Of a stretch of 64,000 nt of DNA, positions 47,343-56,426 are shown one piece after another. The DNA is from Candidatus Heimdallarchaeota archaeon LC_2 (GTDB lineage: Archaea; Asgardarchaeota; Heimdallarchaeia; Heimdallarchaeales; Kariarchaeaceae): the NCBI GenBank assembly GCA_001940725.1, contig MDVR01000015.1, positions 1 through 64,000 of the forward strand, in the 5' to 3' direction. The position numbers and the translations under genes are program-made. Each line of letters starts with the position of its first letter. Positions within the stretch are counted from its first letter, which is position 1. The notes beneath the pieces were generated by a model. The model searched no databases and was not told the origin of the DNA. It worked only from the letters and a program-made list of their open reading frames with translations.

Positions 47343-47417
47343 TTAATATCTAATAAAATTAATAAAATCTAAATCAGTTAAATAAAATTACAATTAACAT
47401 AACTAACTTTCAATAAT

Positions 47418-48488
47418 TCAAATCTTAGTACAAAATACAAATATAGAAAATCTTCTCATAGACACTTTTTTATCAATCTGAAAATATGGCTCAAGAAGTT
47501 CTTGTATGGTTTTTGGTGAATAAGCATTAACATGACCACATTTGTTCAGATAATAGTAAGATCTCTTTATTGTCCCCTGCAGAAAACATTGTAGTGTAAA
47601 TAATGGTTTCCAGAAGGAAAAAACAGTATCATAGGGAACTGTCACCAGTAATTTTCCACCTTTCTTCAAAATCCTTTGGATCTCCTGCAAGGCTGGAATT
47701 GGGTCAATTAAATGTTCGACTACTTCTGAAATAATTGCGATATCAGCAGATTCACTCGGAAGTCCAGATTCATGTATTGGGGCTACAATTTTATTGTTTA
47801 TTCGACCATGCTTCTTAGCATAATCTAAAAGTTGTTCATTCAAATCTACTGCAGTTACAGGTATATTTGCTTTATTCCAAGCACAGTTTCCTGCTCCAAA
47901 ATCGATTACAACAGGGTCCTCAAGATTTTCAGTGAATTCTTGGATTGTTTCTCCAATTAATTCTTGTCTTCTCTCATGAAACCAGGAACGAATCGGATTT
48001 ACAGTTGTTTTTTGGGCATCATAGAAATCATCTGCCACACTACTGTAAATCTTCTCAATCCGATTTAGGGTCAAATCTGGATCTATAATAGAAGAGAAAA
48101 TGTAAGTAGAAGAAATCAAATAATTACCAATTGACATGAATAAAACACTGATGAAAATTACTAAATTCCTATTCCAATCGAACCTACTATCCACGAGTGC
48201 AGTTATACCAATATTCAGTACCCAGAAGGAACTTGATAGAAAGGTAAATTTTGCAAAGGCAGCAATCTTATGAATTGGAATTCCAAAGGTTATCAGCCAA
48301 TGATACATGAAATTAAAAATGACATTGAAAAATGTTCCAATTGAGTAGGATATCCATAAAGCCATATTCTGATCAAGGAAGAAATTTGTTATTGAAAAAT
48401 TGATCAACAGGCCAATTGCACCCCCCACAATAAAAACAATATAAGTAACGATATTCCCATTTTTGGAAAGTTCATCTTCAATACTCAA
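47418..48488 (-). CDS. GtrA-like membrane domain fused to a SAM methyltransferase
   Basis: Residues about 14-135 are a GtrA-like unit of four helices (VGGAIGLLINFSITNFF..., GTFFNVIFNFMYHW), often involved in moving polyprenyl-linked sugars. Residues about 150-356 are a class I methyltransferase with motif I VIDFGAGNCAW (194-204), AVDLNEQLL, and EVVEHLIDPIPALQEIQRILKKGGKLLV. A fusion of these two suggests methylation of a lipid-linked glycan at the membrane (inference). It lies downstream of the GT22 mannosyltransferase, with a truncated copy of itself in between. Confidence 0.85.
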   Translation of the reverse strand: MSIEDELSKNGNIVTYIVFIVGGAIGLLINFSITNFFLDQNMALWISYSIGTFFNVIFNFMYHWLITFGIPIHKIAAFAKFTFLSSSFWVLNIGITALVDSRFDWNRNLVIFISVLFMSIGNYLISSTYIFSSIIDPDLTLNRIEKIYSSVADDFYDAQKTTVNPIRSWFHERRQELIGETIQEFTENLEDPVVIDFGAGNCAWNKANIPVTAVDLNEQLLDYAKKHGRINNKIVAPIHESGLPSESADIAIISEVVEHLIDPIPALQEIQRILKKGGKLLVTVPYDTVFSFWKPLFTLQCFLQGTIKRSYYYLNKCGHVNAYSPKTIQELLEPYFQIDKKVSMRRFSIFVFCTKI

Positions 48489-48644
48489 TACAAATTAACC
48501 AAATACATTTGTTTTAACCTTTTAGCTGATTTCCAATAAAATTGTTTTACATCAGTTTTTATGATTAATTTTTTATAAATACATCAATTTCTTGCCCAAA
48601 CTTCAGTTCTTCCATCAATGCTTTTCTGCATCGTAAAGTCATTG
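47919..48644. repeat. 726-bp direct duplication, copy 1
   Basis: As far as I can read, it is identical to 48654-49379 (offset 735). It holds the first about 190 codons of the GtrA-methyltransferase gene, its upstream region and the last 60 or so bases of the GT22 gene. Confidence 0.93.
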
Positions 48645-48655
48645 ATGGAAGAACT
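48605..48655. repeat. 16-bp inverted repeat at the duplication junction
   Basis: AGTTCTTCCATCAATG (48605-48620) and CATTGATGGAAGAACT (48640-48655) are exact complements with a 19-base loop. The right arm covers the 9-base spacer between the two duplicate copies (48645-48653), so that spacer is an inverted copy of nearby sequence. Confidence 0.85.
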
Positions 48656-49223
48656 CAAGATTTTCAGTGAATTCTTGGATTGTTTCTCCAATTAATTCTT
48701 GTCTTCTCTCATGAAACCAGGAACGAATCGGATTTACAGTTGTTTTTTGGGCATCATAGAAATCATCTGCCACACTACTGTAAATCTTCTCAATCCGATT
48801 TAGGGTCAAATCTGGATCTATAATAGAAGAGAAAATGTAAGTAGAAGAAATCAAATAATTACCAATTGACATGAATAAAACACTGATGAAAATTACTAAA
48901 TTCCTATTCCAATCGAACCTACTATCCACGAGTGCAGTTATACCAATATTCAGTACCCAGAAGGAACTTGATAGAAAGGTAAATTTTGCAAAGGCAGCAA
49001 TCTTATGAATTGGAATTCCAAAGGTTATCAGCCAATGATACATGAAATTAAAAATGACATTGAAAAATGTTCCAATTGAGTAGGATATCCATAAAGCCAT
49101 ATTCTGATCAAGGAAGAAATTTGTTATTGAAAAATTGATCAACAGGCCAATTGCACCCCCCACAATAAAAACAATATAAGTAACGATATTCCCATTTTTG
49201 GAAAGTTCATCTTCAATACTCAA
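48639..49223 (-). pseudogene. Truncated copy of the GtrA-methyltransferase gene
   Basis: The first about 190 residues are identical to the gene at 47418-48488, after which the frame runs into the duplication junction and ends (NLEFFHQ). The GtrA helices are complete, but the methyltransferase domain is missing. It could still yield a stand-alone GtrA-like protein. Identity between copies shows the event is very recent or an assembly product. Confidence 0.8.
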
Positions 49224-49379
49224 TACAAATTAACCAAATACATTTGTTTTAACCTTTTAGCTGATTTCCAATAAAATTGTTTTACATCAGTTTTTATGAT
49301 TAATTTTTTATAAATACATCAATTTCTTGCCCAAACTTCAGTTCTTCCATCAATGCTTTTCTGCATCGTAAAGTCATTG
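48654..49379. repeat. 726-bp direct duplication, copy 2
   Basis: Partner of 47919-48644. This copy contains the genuine 3' end of the GT22 gene, so it marks the original position of that boundary. Confidence 0.93.
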
Positions 49380-51022
49380 TTATTCAATAAATCAAGTACA
49401 AATTGTTCGTTACTAATTAACTGATCTGCGGTGGTATTAATCAACTGATAAAGAGGGAGAATAAGGTAATTTCCTTCCGTCCAATCGCTAATTAATGTTC
49501 TCAATCGTTGTTGATTATAAGAAAAGGAACCTGGATCTCTCAGATTGGTATATTCGATAATCACTTCTGGACCTAGATGTAAATATGTGTATGAACCAGC
49601 TAGAAACCACAATCCTACTAGAATAACACCAGTAACATTTGATTGCTGACCCACATATGCCAGTGCTAAATTTACATCATCAAATGATTCAACATAACCT
49701 CTCCTATCTTGATATGCAACTGATTGATTTGCCAATAACAGTGTTATCCCAATAACCAAAACTAATTTTCTCCATTGTGTATTTTTTAGAAATCCAAGAT
49801 TTGAATACTTAATAACAATTAATTTTATATCTGCATCAAAAGATTCATCGACGAATTCAATAAAAAGTGTTAACGCCACTGCAATTGTTAGTAAAAGTAA
49901 AACCAATCCAGAGGTGTTGAATCTTATTTCCTTATGCGTTTCATTATCCCAAACACTACTCGAAATTAACCAAGAGATAACTGTGATAACAAAAAGTCTG
50001 ACATAACCAAACTCAATAGATTTAACGCTATCAACCGAATTAATTTTCGATTTAATCAGAATTCTGGCCAATGTATAAAACAAAATTACGAAACTTATAG
50101 ATGCAAAATTAGACAAGCCATCAGCAATCACTAATTCATTCCAGTAATAATATTTATCCGAAACACCGAAATCATCTCCATGATCAAGAGCGAAAGTTAA
50201 CCAATTAACGGGAACGGTAAAAATTCGATCATAATAGCTGTAATCTACAAGTATTCCAATTGTCCATCCCGTAATCCCATCCGAAAGAATTTCAAAATAT
50301 TGTTTGTACTGTCGAATATGAAATGTGGCAATAAATACTGCAAAAACTACAATACCTAAGTCTAATCTAATGTAAGTAGACAATCCAACAAATATCGCAA
50401 TTATAAAATGATCATACTTCGAAATTTTTTTAGTTTCCATTACTACAAGCATTCGAAATAATCCATAGAACAACATCGGCAGAAAGAATGTATTACTCAA
50501 AGGTCGTACTGTCAATTCAGCTAATCGCCACCAGAAAGCAACAAAAATAGCTGAAAGAACTCCTGCTGTATCATTATGTGTTAACTGACTGACAAATTTT
50601 CGGGTGGCAGGAATTAATAAGGTCGAATTGATAGCAAGAAAAATTCTGATTAGTGGTAAAGTTTGATTATGGTAATCTAATCCTATTATTTCACCAAATC
50701 TCATGATTGCAGCAAAAATTAATGGGAAGATCCAACTTCTTGAAGCCGCATAACTTTCAATATTGGGGTTTTCTTTTAAAAATTCAGGAGGAGTGTAGCC
50801 AGAATCAAATACAATTAAATGAGCCATTTCCAGCGATTGAAAAATTTCATCAGGATGATAAACCCCTATAGCCCTTAGAGCAAGAAATAAGCGTATATAA
50901 AATCCAATTATTAAAACCAAAATGTATAATGCAGAATTGGGATTTAATTTGATCCAATTACTAATTCGGCTTAGAAGACCTAAATTTTTATCTGTTTTAA
51001 TGGAAGTCTCGTTATCCGCCAT
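49319..51022 (-). CDS. GT22-family mannosyltransferase (PIG-B/ALG9/ALG12-like)
   Basis: This 567-residue protein has about ten membrane helices and the GT-C signature HPDE in VYHPDEIFQSLE (residues 56-62 region) in the first outside loop. ASRSWIFPLIFA and TVRPLSNTFFLPMLFYG follow, matching the conserved ER,S..R and TR.LSN blocks of eukaryotic GPI and N-glycan mannosyltransferases. It should transfer a sugar from a dolichyl-phosphate donor to a lipid-linked glycan or protein outside the membrane. Its neighbour, a GtrA-methyltransferase fusion, and the sequon-rich surface proteins support a role in surface glycosylation. Confidence 0.88.
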   Translation of the reverse strand: MADNETSIKTDKNLGLLSRISNWIKLNPNSALYILVLIIGFYIRLFLALRAIGVYHPDEIFQSLEMAHLIVFDSGYTPPEFLKENPNIESYAASRSWIFPLIFAAIMRFGEIIGLDYHNQTLPLIRIFLAINSTLLIPATRKFVSQLTHNDTAGVLSAIFVAFWWRLAELTVRPLSNTFFLPMLFYGLFRMLVVMETKKISKYDHFIIAIFVGLSTYIRLDLGIVVFAVFIATFHIRQYKQYFEILSDGITGWTIGILVDYSYYDRIFTVPVNWLTFALDHGDDFGVSDKYYYWNELVIADGLSNFASISFVILFYTLARILIKSKINSVDSVKSIEFGYVRLFVITVISWLISSSVWDNETHKEIRFNTSGLVLLLLTIAVALTLFIEFVDESFDADIKLIVIKYSNLGFLKNTQWRKLVLVIGITLLLANQSVAYQDRRGYVESFDDVNLALAYVGQQSNVTGVILVGLWFLAGSYTYLHLGPEVIIEYTNLRDPGSFSYNQQRLRTLISDWTEGNYLILPLYQLINTTADQLISNEQFVLDLLNNNDFTMQKSIDGRTEVWARN

Positions 51023-51240
51023 CTTACAATAACTGTAGAGGTATCTGATCTATTTTTAATCTAACTACAGATTACGGCTGAAATGATAACTTCGGATAAA
51101 AATCTATTATTTTAAACTCAGTTTTGTCTTTCGAATGTCTATTGTTGATCTTTTTAATCCATAATAAATTTAAAAAGAAATACTCATTATTCCATTTTGA
51201 TAGACATAATTTTACAATATATGATTACTATCTAGGTTTG

Positions 51241-51939
51241 ATGATTGACCGCGATTCTAGTAATAAGAAAAGCGGAAATAAATCCAATATTCTCAAAACC
51301 AAAGGAAGTAGTGATCCCAGTAATGAAATGGATGAAAAAATTAAGTCTTTTGGAATAAAAGTGAGTGCATTTATTGATCAACTACAGGAAACCGGGGAGG
51401 ATGTGTTTACACAAGAGAAGACAATTCAAGAATTAACCTCAAAAATGGACATCGGAATCTCTGAAAAAAAGGATTTATTGGATAAAATTGAATTCTTGAA
51501 AAAGGATAGAGTTGAATTGGAATCCAAGTATAAAGAGATTGTTCAATTATTGGAAGAAGAAAATACCAGACTTAAATCAGATAATGAGAAAATCAAGAAA
51601 GAAATGATGAGAAAAGTCGATAAAACACCCATTGATAAAGTAGAAGCTATGGCAAGTGTTGAAGAAGTTGATGAAGTCACAATATTGAATCATTTCCATC
51701 CAAGTCATTGGGACAAATTAATTGACTTAAATGAGCGAAATAAATTAACTTTACCAATTCTCTCAACATTGTGGGAAATGCAAGAAACGCATCTTATCAT
51801 TTTAGCGTTAAAGCTTGAAGTTGATCATAGTCATTGTTTTGAAGTGATTAATGAATTGGAAGAGATGGGGATCATAGTTCTCAAACAAAAAATAGCTGGA
51901 GGATTAAACCCCCTTATTAAGCTTAAAGAATATACCTAA
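51241..51939 (+). CDS. Coiled-coil protein with a C-terminal winged-helix-like domain
   Basis: The ATG at 51241 is preferred; the frame is open back to 51124, but that part (hydrophobic and His/Phe-rich) does not look like protein. Residues about 30-145 are charged and form a coiled coil (TSKMDIGISEKKDLLDKIEFL). The last 70 residues (LPILSTLWEMQETHLIILAL... VINELEEMGIIVLKQ) look like a winged helix. It may be a DNA-binding or scaffold protein. Name not recognised. Confidence 0.65.
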   Translation: MIDRDSSNKKSGNKSNILKTKGSSDPSNEMDEKIKSFGIKVSAFIDQLQETGEDVFTQEKTIQELTSKMDIGISEKKDLLDKIEFLKKDRVELESKYKEIVQLLEEENTRLKSDNEKIKKEMMRKVDKTPIDKVEAMASVEEVDEVTILNHFHPSHWDKLIDLNERNKLTLPILSTLWEMQETHLIILALKLEVDHSHCFEVINELEEMGIIVLKQKIAGGLNPLIKLKEYT

Positions 51940-51953
51940 GAATCGTTTAATTA

Positions 51954-52757
51954 TTATTGAAGAGATATAGTCATTCCAACCTTTGCAATTTCAAAGCCCT
52001 TTGAAATTACATCTTTGTATTCCTTTGAATCCGATCTTAAAATTGGATTTGAATGATTAAAATGTGTAAAAATGATTCTAGTATCAAAATTTCTCAGTTT
52101 ATCTATACTCAGAGTAATTGGAGGATGAGGAATTTCTTTCTGTCTTATAATTTCAGATTTACTATAAAACGAACCATCAATCAATGCAATATCTGCCTCT
52201 TCGATCTTCTTCAATACATCATCCGAATAATAATCCAAATCCGGTATGTACACAATTGATTTTGATCCTGAAATTAAGAATCCAGCCGTGTTTCCATCTT
52301 CATTCCGATGAGGAACCTCAAATGGGATTATACTTATTTTGGTAGTAAGATCCATCGAAAGATTATATTTGATTTCGTGACATTCAATTTCTCCTCTCTC
52401 AATTAGGTGACTAAAGGGTTTGTTATTCTGCAAAAATAGCAGATTCTCCATGGTTGCATATATCTTCATATCTTGCACCGAAGCTGCCTCTCGTCCTAAG
52501 TATACTAATCCTATATAATGGCCAATATGAAGATGCGTAATAAAAATACCATCAATTTCTGAAGTATTTTTTTCTAAATATGATAATTGATGCGGAAAAT
52601 CAGGTGTACAGTCAATTATGTAAGTCTTACTTTCTGCGATAATTGCTATTGACGCTACAAAATTGGATTTAGGATTTGACATTAAGCAGTTTTCACATTG
52701 ACAATTAATGTGAGGAATTCCTGCATCTTGGATAGTACCAAGAATTTTTACCTCCAT
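51954..52757 (-). CDS. Metallo-beta-lactamase fold protein, PqqB-like
   Basis: This 267-residue protein has the MBL pattern with the zinc motif as THLHIGHYIGL, IPFEVPHRNEDGNTAGF, VYIPDLDYYSDDVL and IIFTHFNHSNP. The family motif HxHxDH is HLHIGH here, so the aspartate that helps bind the second zinc is glycine. An N-terminal Cys cluster (CQCENCLMS) resembles PqqB-type members. It is probably a hydrolase or a metal-binding protein with changed site chemistry. No PQQ genes are nearby, so I do not assign PQQ synthesis. Confidence 0.83.
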   Translation of the reverse strand: MEVKILGTIQDAGIPHINCQCENCLMSNPKSNFVASIAIIAESKTYIIDCTPDFPHQLSYLEKNTSEIDGIFITHLHIGHYIGLVYLGREAASVQDMKIYATMENLLFLQNNKPFSHLIERGEIECHEIKYNLSMDLTTKISIIPFEVPHRNEDGNTAGFLISGSKSIVYIPDLDYYSDDVLKKIEEADIALIDGSFYSKSEIIRQKEIPHPPITLSIDKLRNFDTRIIFTHFNHSNPILRSDSKEYKDVISKGFEIAKVGMTISLQ

Positions 52758-52925
52758 CTTGATATGTATTTTTCAATTTATTTTATTTGTAACCATTTTA
52801 AATTTAATTTACGCTAATTTTTTCGAATAATTTTTTCTCAAAATTCAGTATTATATTTGTTGGAAAGTCACCAAGTTACTCCCGAGTAAGTTGAATTTTA
52901 AATAAATTTAAGTATTTATTATATC

Positions 52926-53375
52926 ATGAGTGAAATAATAGAAGCTCTAGAAGTTAATTTAAGATATGCAAAGCGGTTCATCCCTGAAAACGACAATATT
53001 GATGTTGTATTGACCAAAGAAATTGTACCTGGAGAACGTTCAGCATATGATACTATAATTCATGGATTAAAACCGATGTATCAAAGAGCTTATGCAGATT
53101 TGAACTCCATATCTGATTTGGAAGATATTGAATTACCCATAAATAATGACTTGAGCCCAAGACAACAGATTTTCGAAACATATGAGACCACATTACAATT
53201 ATTTATTGAAGCTAGAGAAAAATTTGATGAGGAAATGGATATGATTGTAAACAAAGAATATCAACAAACACGATCAAAACAATATGCCACAGTTGGAATG
53301 CATACAATACATCATTTAGGTCAAGCAATCGGTATTTGCAATATAATGTTAAGACAACTTGAAACTAGAAACTAA
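52926..53375 (+). CDS. DinB-like helical protein
   Basis: The 149-residue all-helical protein ends with a GMHTIHHLGQAIGICNIML helix, the HxxHHxGQ pattern of DinB superfamily helix 4. The first helical metal ligand expected in helix 2 (IIHGLKPMYQRAY) has a His in about the right place. Function unknown; it may bind a metal and a thiol. Lies alone between the MBL and DUF2277 genes. Confidence 0.6.
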   Translation: MSEIIEALEVNLRYAKRFIPENDNIDVVLTKEIVPGERSAYDTIIHGLKPMYQRAYADLNSISDLEDIELPINNDLSPRQQIFETYETTLQLFIEAREKFDEEMDMIVNKEYQQTRSKQYATVGMHTIHHLGQAIGICNIMLRQLETRN

Positions 53376-53394
53376 TATTTTCTCAGTTAAATTA

Positions 53395-53673
53395 TTAATT
53401 GCGAAGATTTTTCAAATTTTTTTCAAATCTTTTACGGACTTTTTCTGCTTCTAATTCCCGATTTTTCAAGGGAGATTTGGTAATTAATGATTCTAACATT
53501 TTTTTAACAACGTGAGTAGTATCCTTGACTGAAGAATCAAACACTTCTTGGTTAACTTTTGACGGTTTAGTAAATCCACTTATCTTTCTGATAAATTGAA
53601 TTGAAGCATCATAGATTTCCTCTTCAGTAGCAGGTGGATCAAAATTAAATAGAGGTTTGAGATTTCTACACAC
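53395..53673 (-). CDS. DUF2277 family protein
   Basis: The GTG at 53673 is chosen because DUF2277 proteins start MCRNIKTLFNFEPPAT and this gives (M)CRNLKPLFNFDPPAT. The product is then 92 residues, the family's usual length. The SGFTKPSKVNQEVFD segment and a charged C-terminal helix complete the match. The function of the family is unknown. The longer frame starting at 53742 adds an implausible Cys/Phe-rich head. Confidence 0.85.
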   Translation of the reverse strand: MCRNLKPLFNFDPPATEEEIYDASIQFIRKISGFTKPSKVNQEVFDSSVKDTTHVVKKMLESLITKSPLKNRELEAEKVRKRFEKNLKNLRN

Positions 53674-53848
53674 ACATTGTCTTAATAATAACAGATTATG
53701 AATGTCGTGAGTAATGATTTTTAGAAAGCAAAAACATGACAAATTTTAATCCTATGCATCAATTTTTATTTTCTAATTATTTATTATCAGTGATAATTAG
53801 ATTCAATTAACAAAAAATCTCTTAAATCAGTAATGTGAATAAAAATTG

Positions 53849-54778
53849 ATGGGACATGAGGATTTTGAAGGTTTTGCTTTATCAATAATTCCAAAAGATC
53901 TTTTTTCGAAAAAGGATCTGATTTATCTAAATTTAAGGAGCAATCGACTTCAAATCCTTCCGGATGAAATATGGGGCCTAACAAATCTCAAATATCTTAA
54001 TTTGAGTAGTAATCAAATAACAAACGTCTCAAATCAAATAGAGGATCTAGTTAATTTAACTCATTTATATTTGGACACCAATAAAATTGAAGCACTGCAA
54101 GAAGAATTTGGATTATTAACTAATTTACAATACCTCGACATTGCACACAATCCGATCTACTCGCTGCCAGACTCAATTGGAAATCTTACAAATTTATTAT
54201 TCTTTTACATTAGTAACATGAAACTACAAATTTTAACTCCCCAAATTGGTAATTTAGTCAATCTAGAGTATCTAAATTTTAGTAATAATGACATTAAAGC
54301 CATGCCAACATCCTTTGAAAACTTGGCTAATTTAATTGAATTCAGAGCTTACAACAACAAATTGGAAAATGTCAGTGAAGTTCTTTCAGGTTGGAGACAA
54401 ATTGAAGAGATCTATCTTCAAAATAATAAAATTAGGGAAATTAATATTCCTTTAGAGAAATTATCAAAGTTGCGAATACTTAATTTGGAAAATAATTTAT
54501 TGAATTCAATTACAATTGAAGCTGGTAGTTCCACATTGAACTCACTAAATGTAAGAAACAATCAATTAGTTGAAGTACCAGAAGTCATTGGATCTTTAAA
54601 ATCTTTAGAGTTGCTGGATCTTAGAAATAATACACTTGAAATATTACCAGATACAATTCAAGAACTCAAAAATCTGAAAAAATTGGACCTACGATGGAAT
54701 AAGAAATTAAAATTACCATCATGGATATCTGAATTCAGAAATAAAGGAACAATAGTCTATACTGACTTCGAGATTTAA
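53849..54778 (+). CDS. Leucine-rich repeat protein
   Basis: About 309 residues made almost wholly of about 11 leucine-rich repeats of 23 residues (LxxLxLxxNxLxxLPxxIxxLxN), such as LKYLNLSSNQITNVSNQI and LELLDLRNNTLEILPDTI. There is no signal peptide or membrane segment, so it is a cytosolic LRR protein, a likely protein-protein scaffold. LRR proteins of this type often partner with small GTPases, but there is no direct evidence here. The ATG at 53849 is preferred over the TTG at 53846. Confidence 0.9.
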   Translation: MGHEDFEGFALSIIPKDLFSKKDLIYLNLRSNRLQILPDEIWGLTNLKYLNLSSNQITNVSNQIEDLVNLTHLYLDTNKIEALQEEFGLLTNLQYLDIAHNPIYSLPDSIGNLTNLLFFYISNMKLQILTPQIGNLVNLEYLNFSNNDIKAMPTSFENLANLIEFRAYNNKLENVSEVLSGWRQIEEIYLQNNKIREINIPLEKLSKLRILNLENNLLNSITIEAGSSTLNSLNVRNNQLVEVPEVIGSLKSLELLDLRNNTLEILPDTIQELKNLKKLDLRWNKKLKLPSWISEFRNKGTIVYTDFEI

Positions 54779-54995
54779 GTCCTAATACAATGATTCTATC
54801 TATTTTTTAAGTTATTCAACATTTAGCCTAAACTATGCATTATTGGATATTTCCAATCCATCTATCTTGTTGTTTTTATTTTGGGTTACTTTCATTGGTA
54901 AATCTGCATTTGCTTGTACAAAGCTCCAGTGCTTCATTGGATTTCAAAGATGCGATTACTTTAAATAATATACTATTTAACTTCCATTGATAATC

Positions 54996-55457
54996 ATGCA
55001 ACAATCCTTTACTTTTAACAAACTAGATAAATTGAATTTAATTATTATAATAACTATTGTGGGTTCAGGGTCCATTGGATATCTCATCAGGAATTTTTCA
55101 GATAGTGATACATACTCACTCTTCGATTTATTCCTTGGGATAGCAGGGATAATAGGATTAGTAACCATCCCAATATGGGTTGTAAGGTATTTGTTGACTG
55201 CAGATCGAGAATTTATGCGAAAATCAATTACTTTTGAAAATCTGACAAAATTGATGCCAATCCTTTTAATGATTTTTGTTGGTTCAGGATTCCTTATGGT
55301 TTTCCTTATGTTTCTTTTTGAAGAACCAATTATATTCATTATTTTACAGTACGGAGGTGGAATAGCAGGGTTACTTTTTATGATTTCAATTCCTATTTGG
55401 GTAATAGCATTTCTATACAGAATTATCAGGCCTTCACCATACAAGCAGGCAGATTGA
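54996..55457 (+). CDS. Membrane protein, N-terminal part of a gene interrupted by TGA
   Basis: The ATG-start protein of about 153 residues has four hydrophobic segments (about 17-38, 47-68, 88-115, 120-145) and stops at TGA 55455-55457. The same frame continues to 55739 without another stop and encodes a SHOCT-like helix pair and a zinc ribbon, so the full gene would be about 248 residues. Membrane segments followed by SHOCT and a zinc ribbon is a common architecture in archaea and bacteria. The TGA is probably a mutation or sequence error; readthrough is less likely. Confidence 0.7.
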   Translation: MQQSFTFNKLDKLNLIIIITIVGSGSIGYLIRNFSDSDTYSLFDLFLGIAGIIGLVTIPIWVVRYLLTADREFMRKSITFENLTKLMPILLMIFVGSGFLMVFLMFLFEEPIIFIILQYGGGIAGLLFMISIPIWVIAFLYRIIRPSPYKQAD

Positions 55458-55739
55458 CAATCCCCTTTTGACGTATTACAACAAAGTTATAATAAAGGAG
55501 AAATTAATCAAACAGAATATAATAAAAAATTAAGCGCCCTACAATCAAATTACACTGCACAGGGATTTTATCAACAGCCACAAAATTATCAAACTCAAGT
55601 CCAACAGCTACCCCATCAAGCTGTTCATCAATCAATCCCCGTAATAATTTGCCAATCCTGTGAATCTCAGAATCTTCATAACAATACTTTTTGTTTTAAT
55701 TGCGGTGCTTCACTTAAACAAATTCATTCAAGTATGTAA
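55458..55739 (+). pseudogene. In-frame continuation: SHOCT-like helix plus zinc ribbon
   Basis: Directly after the TGA, the same frame reads QSPFDVLQQSYNKGEINQTE and on to KKLSALQ, the SHOCT pattern, then a Gln-rich linker, and ends with ICQSCESQN...TFCFNCGASL, a zinc ribbon with four cysteines (CxxC...CxxC). It has no start codon of its own near the beginning. It is therefore the separated C-terminal half of the gene at 54996. Confidence 0.75.
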
Positions 55740-56047
55740 TAGCAACACATAGATATCTGAATTAAGAGAGAAAGGAAAGCTGGTTTATATGATGTTGAGA
55801 AATAAGTTTTATGAGTAATTGCTCTGTTTATTATCTGTAATCAAATTATAGTACGTGTCTATACTGATTCAACTAGTTCTTTGATTGAAAAAACTCATTT
55901 TAACAATTCCAAAAAAATTACGTATAGTCGGTGGTATACGCAAATCCAATCTTAGTTTAATTTTTTAAATTTTCATATAAGGAATTCTCAGAAAAAAAAT
56001 CTTTAGTAGTTATATTTAATATCAATTGGGTAAAAGAGATTTTGATA
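55740..56047. other. Intergenic stretch with no visible gene
   Basis: AT-rich, with stops in all frames and no strong inverted repeats. It probably carries the promoter of the small membrane protein that follows. Confidence 0.45.
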
Positions 56048-56326
56048 ATGATTCTCAAGTATCAAGGTGGTTTAATTGAACTTAATGATAGAGAAAGAGA
56101 ATCTATTTACTTAGGGCTATTTGTGGGTTTAATTTTCATTATGTTAACTTCTTTACAAATCGCGATCATAGTGGGATTTATCACAGCTGCATTATATCGC
56201 AATTTGCGAGATGAACGGCAAACATTGAAAGGGCGACCATATTTGAGACGTATATTCATACCTTTCAACACTAAACACGTCATATGCAAAATTTGTTCAA
56301 CTCAGTGTAGTAATTATGCTCGATGA
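56048..56326 (+). CDS. Small membrane protein, unknown function
   Basis: The ATG at 56048 gives 92 residues; a TTG lies 6 bases before. It has one long hydrophobic segment (LGLFVGLIFIMLTSLQIAIIVGFITAALY) that could form a hairpin, flanked by charged parts, then a basic stretch and a short CKICSTQC. No family recognised. Moderate support only. Confidence 0.45.
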   Translation: MILKYQGGLIELNDRERESIYLGLFVGLIFIMLTSLQIAIIVGFITAALYRNLRDERQTLKGRPYLRRIFIPFNTKHVICKICSTQCSNYAR

Positions 56327-56426
56327 AATAGATTTAGGTTTATCAATCGAATGTAAATCTTGGATCTAAATTGATAAAAATACACTAAAGATAAGAATTT
56401 AAAATACCTATTTATGTTACACATTT

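Noticed and set aside
51124..51240. N-terminal extension of the coiled-coil protein
   Set aside because: Phe/His/Leu-rich residues unlike the rest, and an ATG at 51241 fits better.
54977..55444. 155-codon minus-strand frame opposite the membrane protein gene
   Set aside because: It is rich in Ile/Asn/Pro without domain order and mirrors the plus-strand membrane gene, which continues into SHOCT and zinc-ribbon sequence.
55455..55457. TGA as a selenocysteine codon
   Set aside because: It lies in a linker before the SHOCT part, where homologous proteins have no cysteine; mutation or error is more likely.
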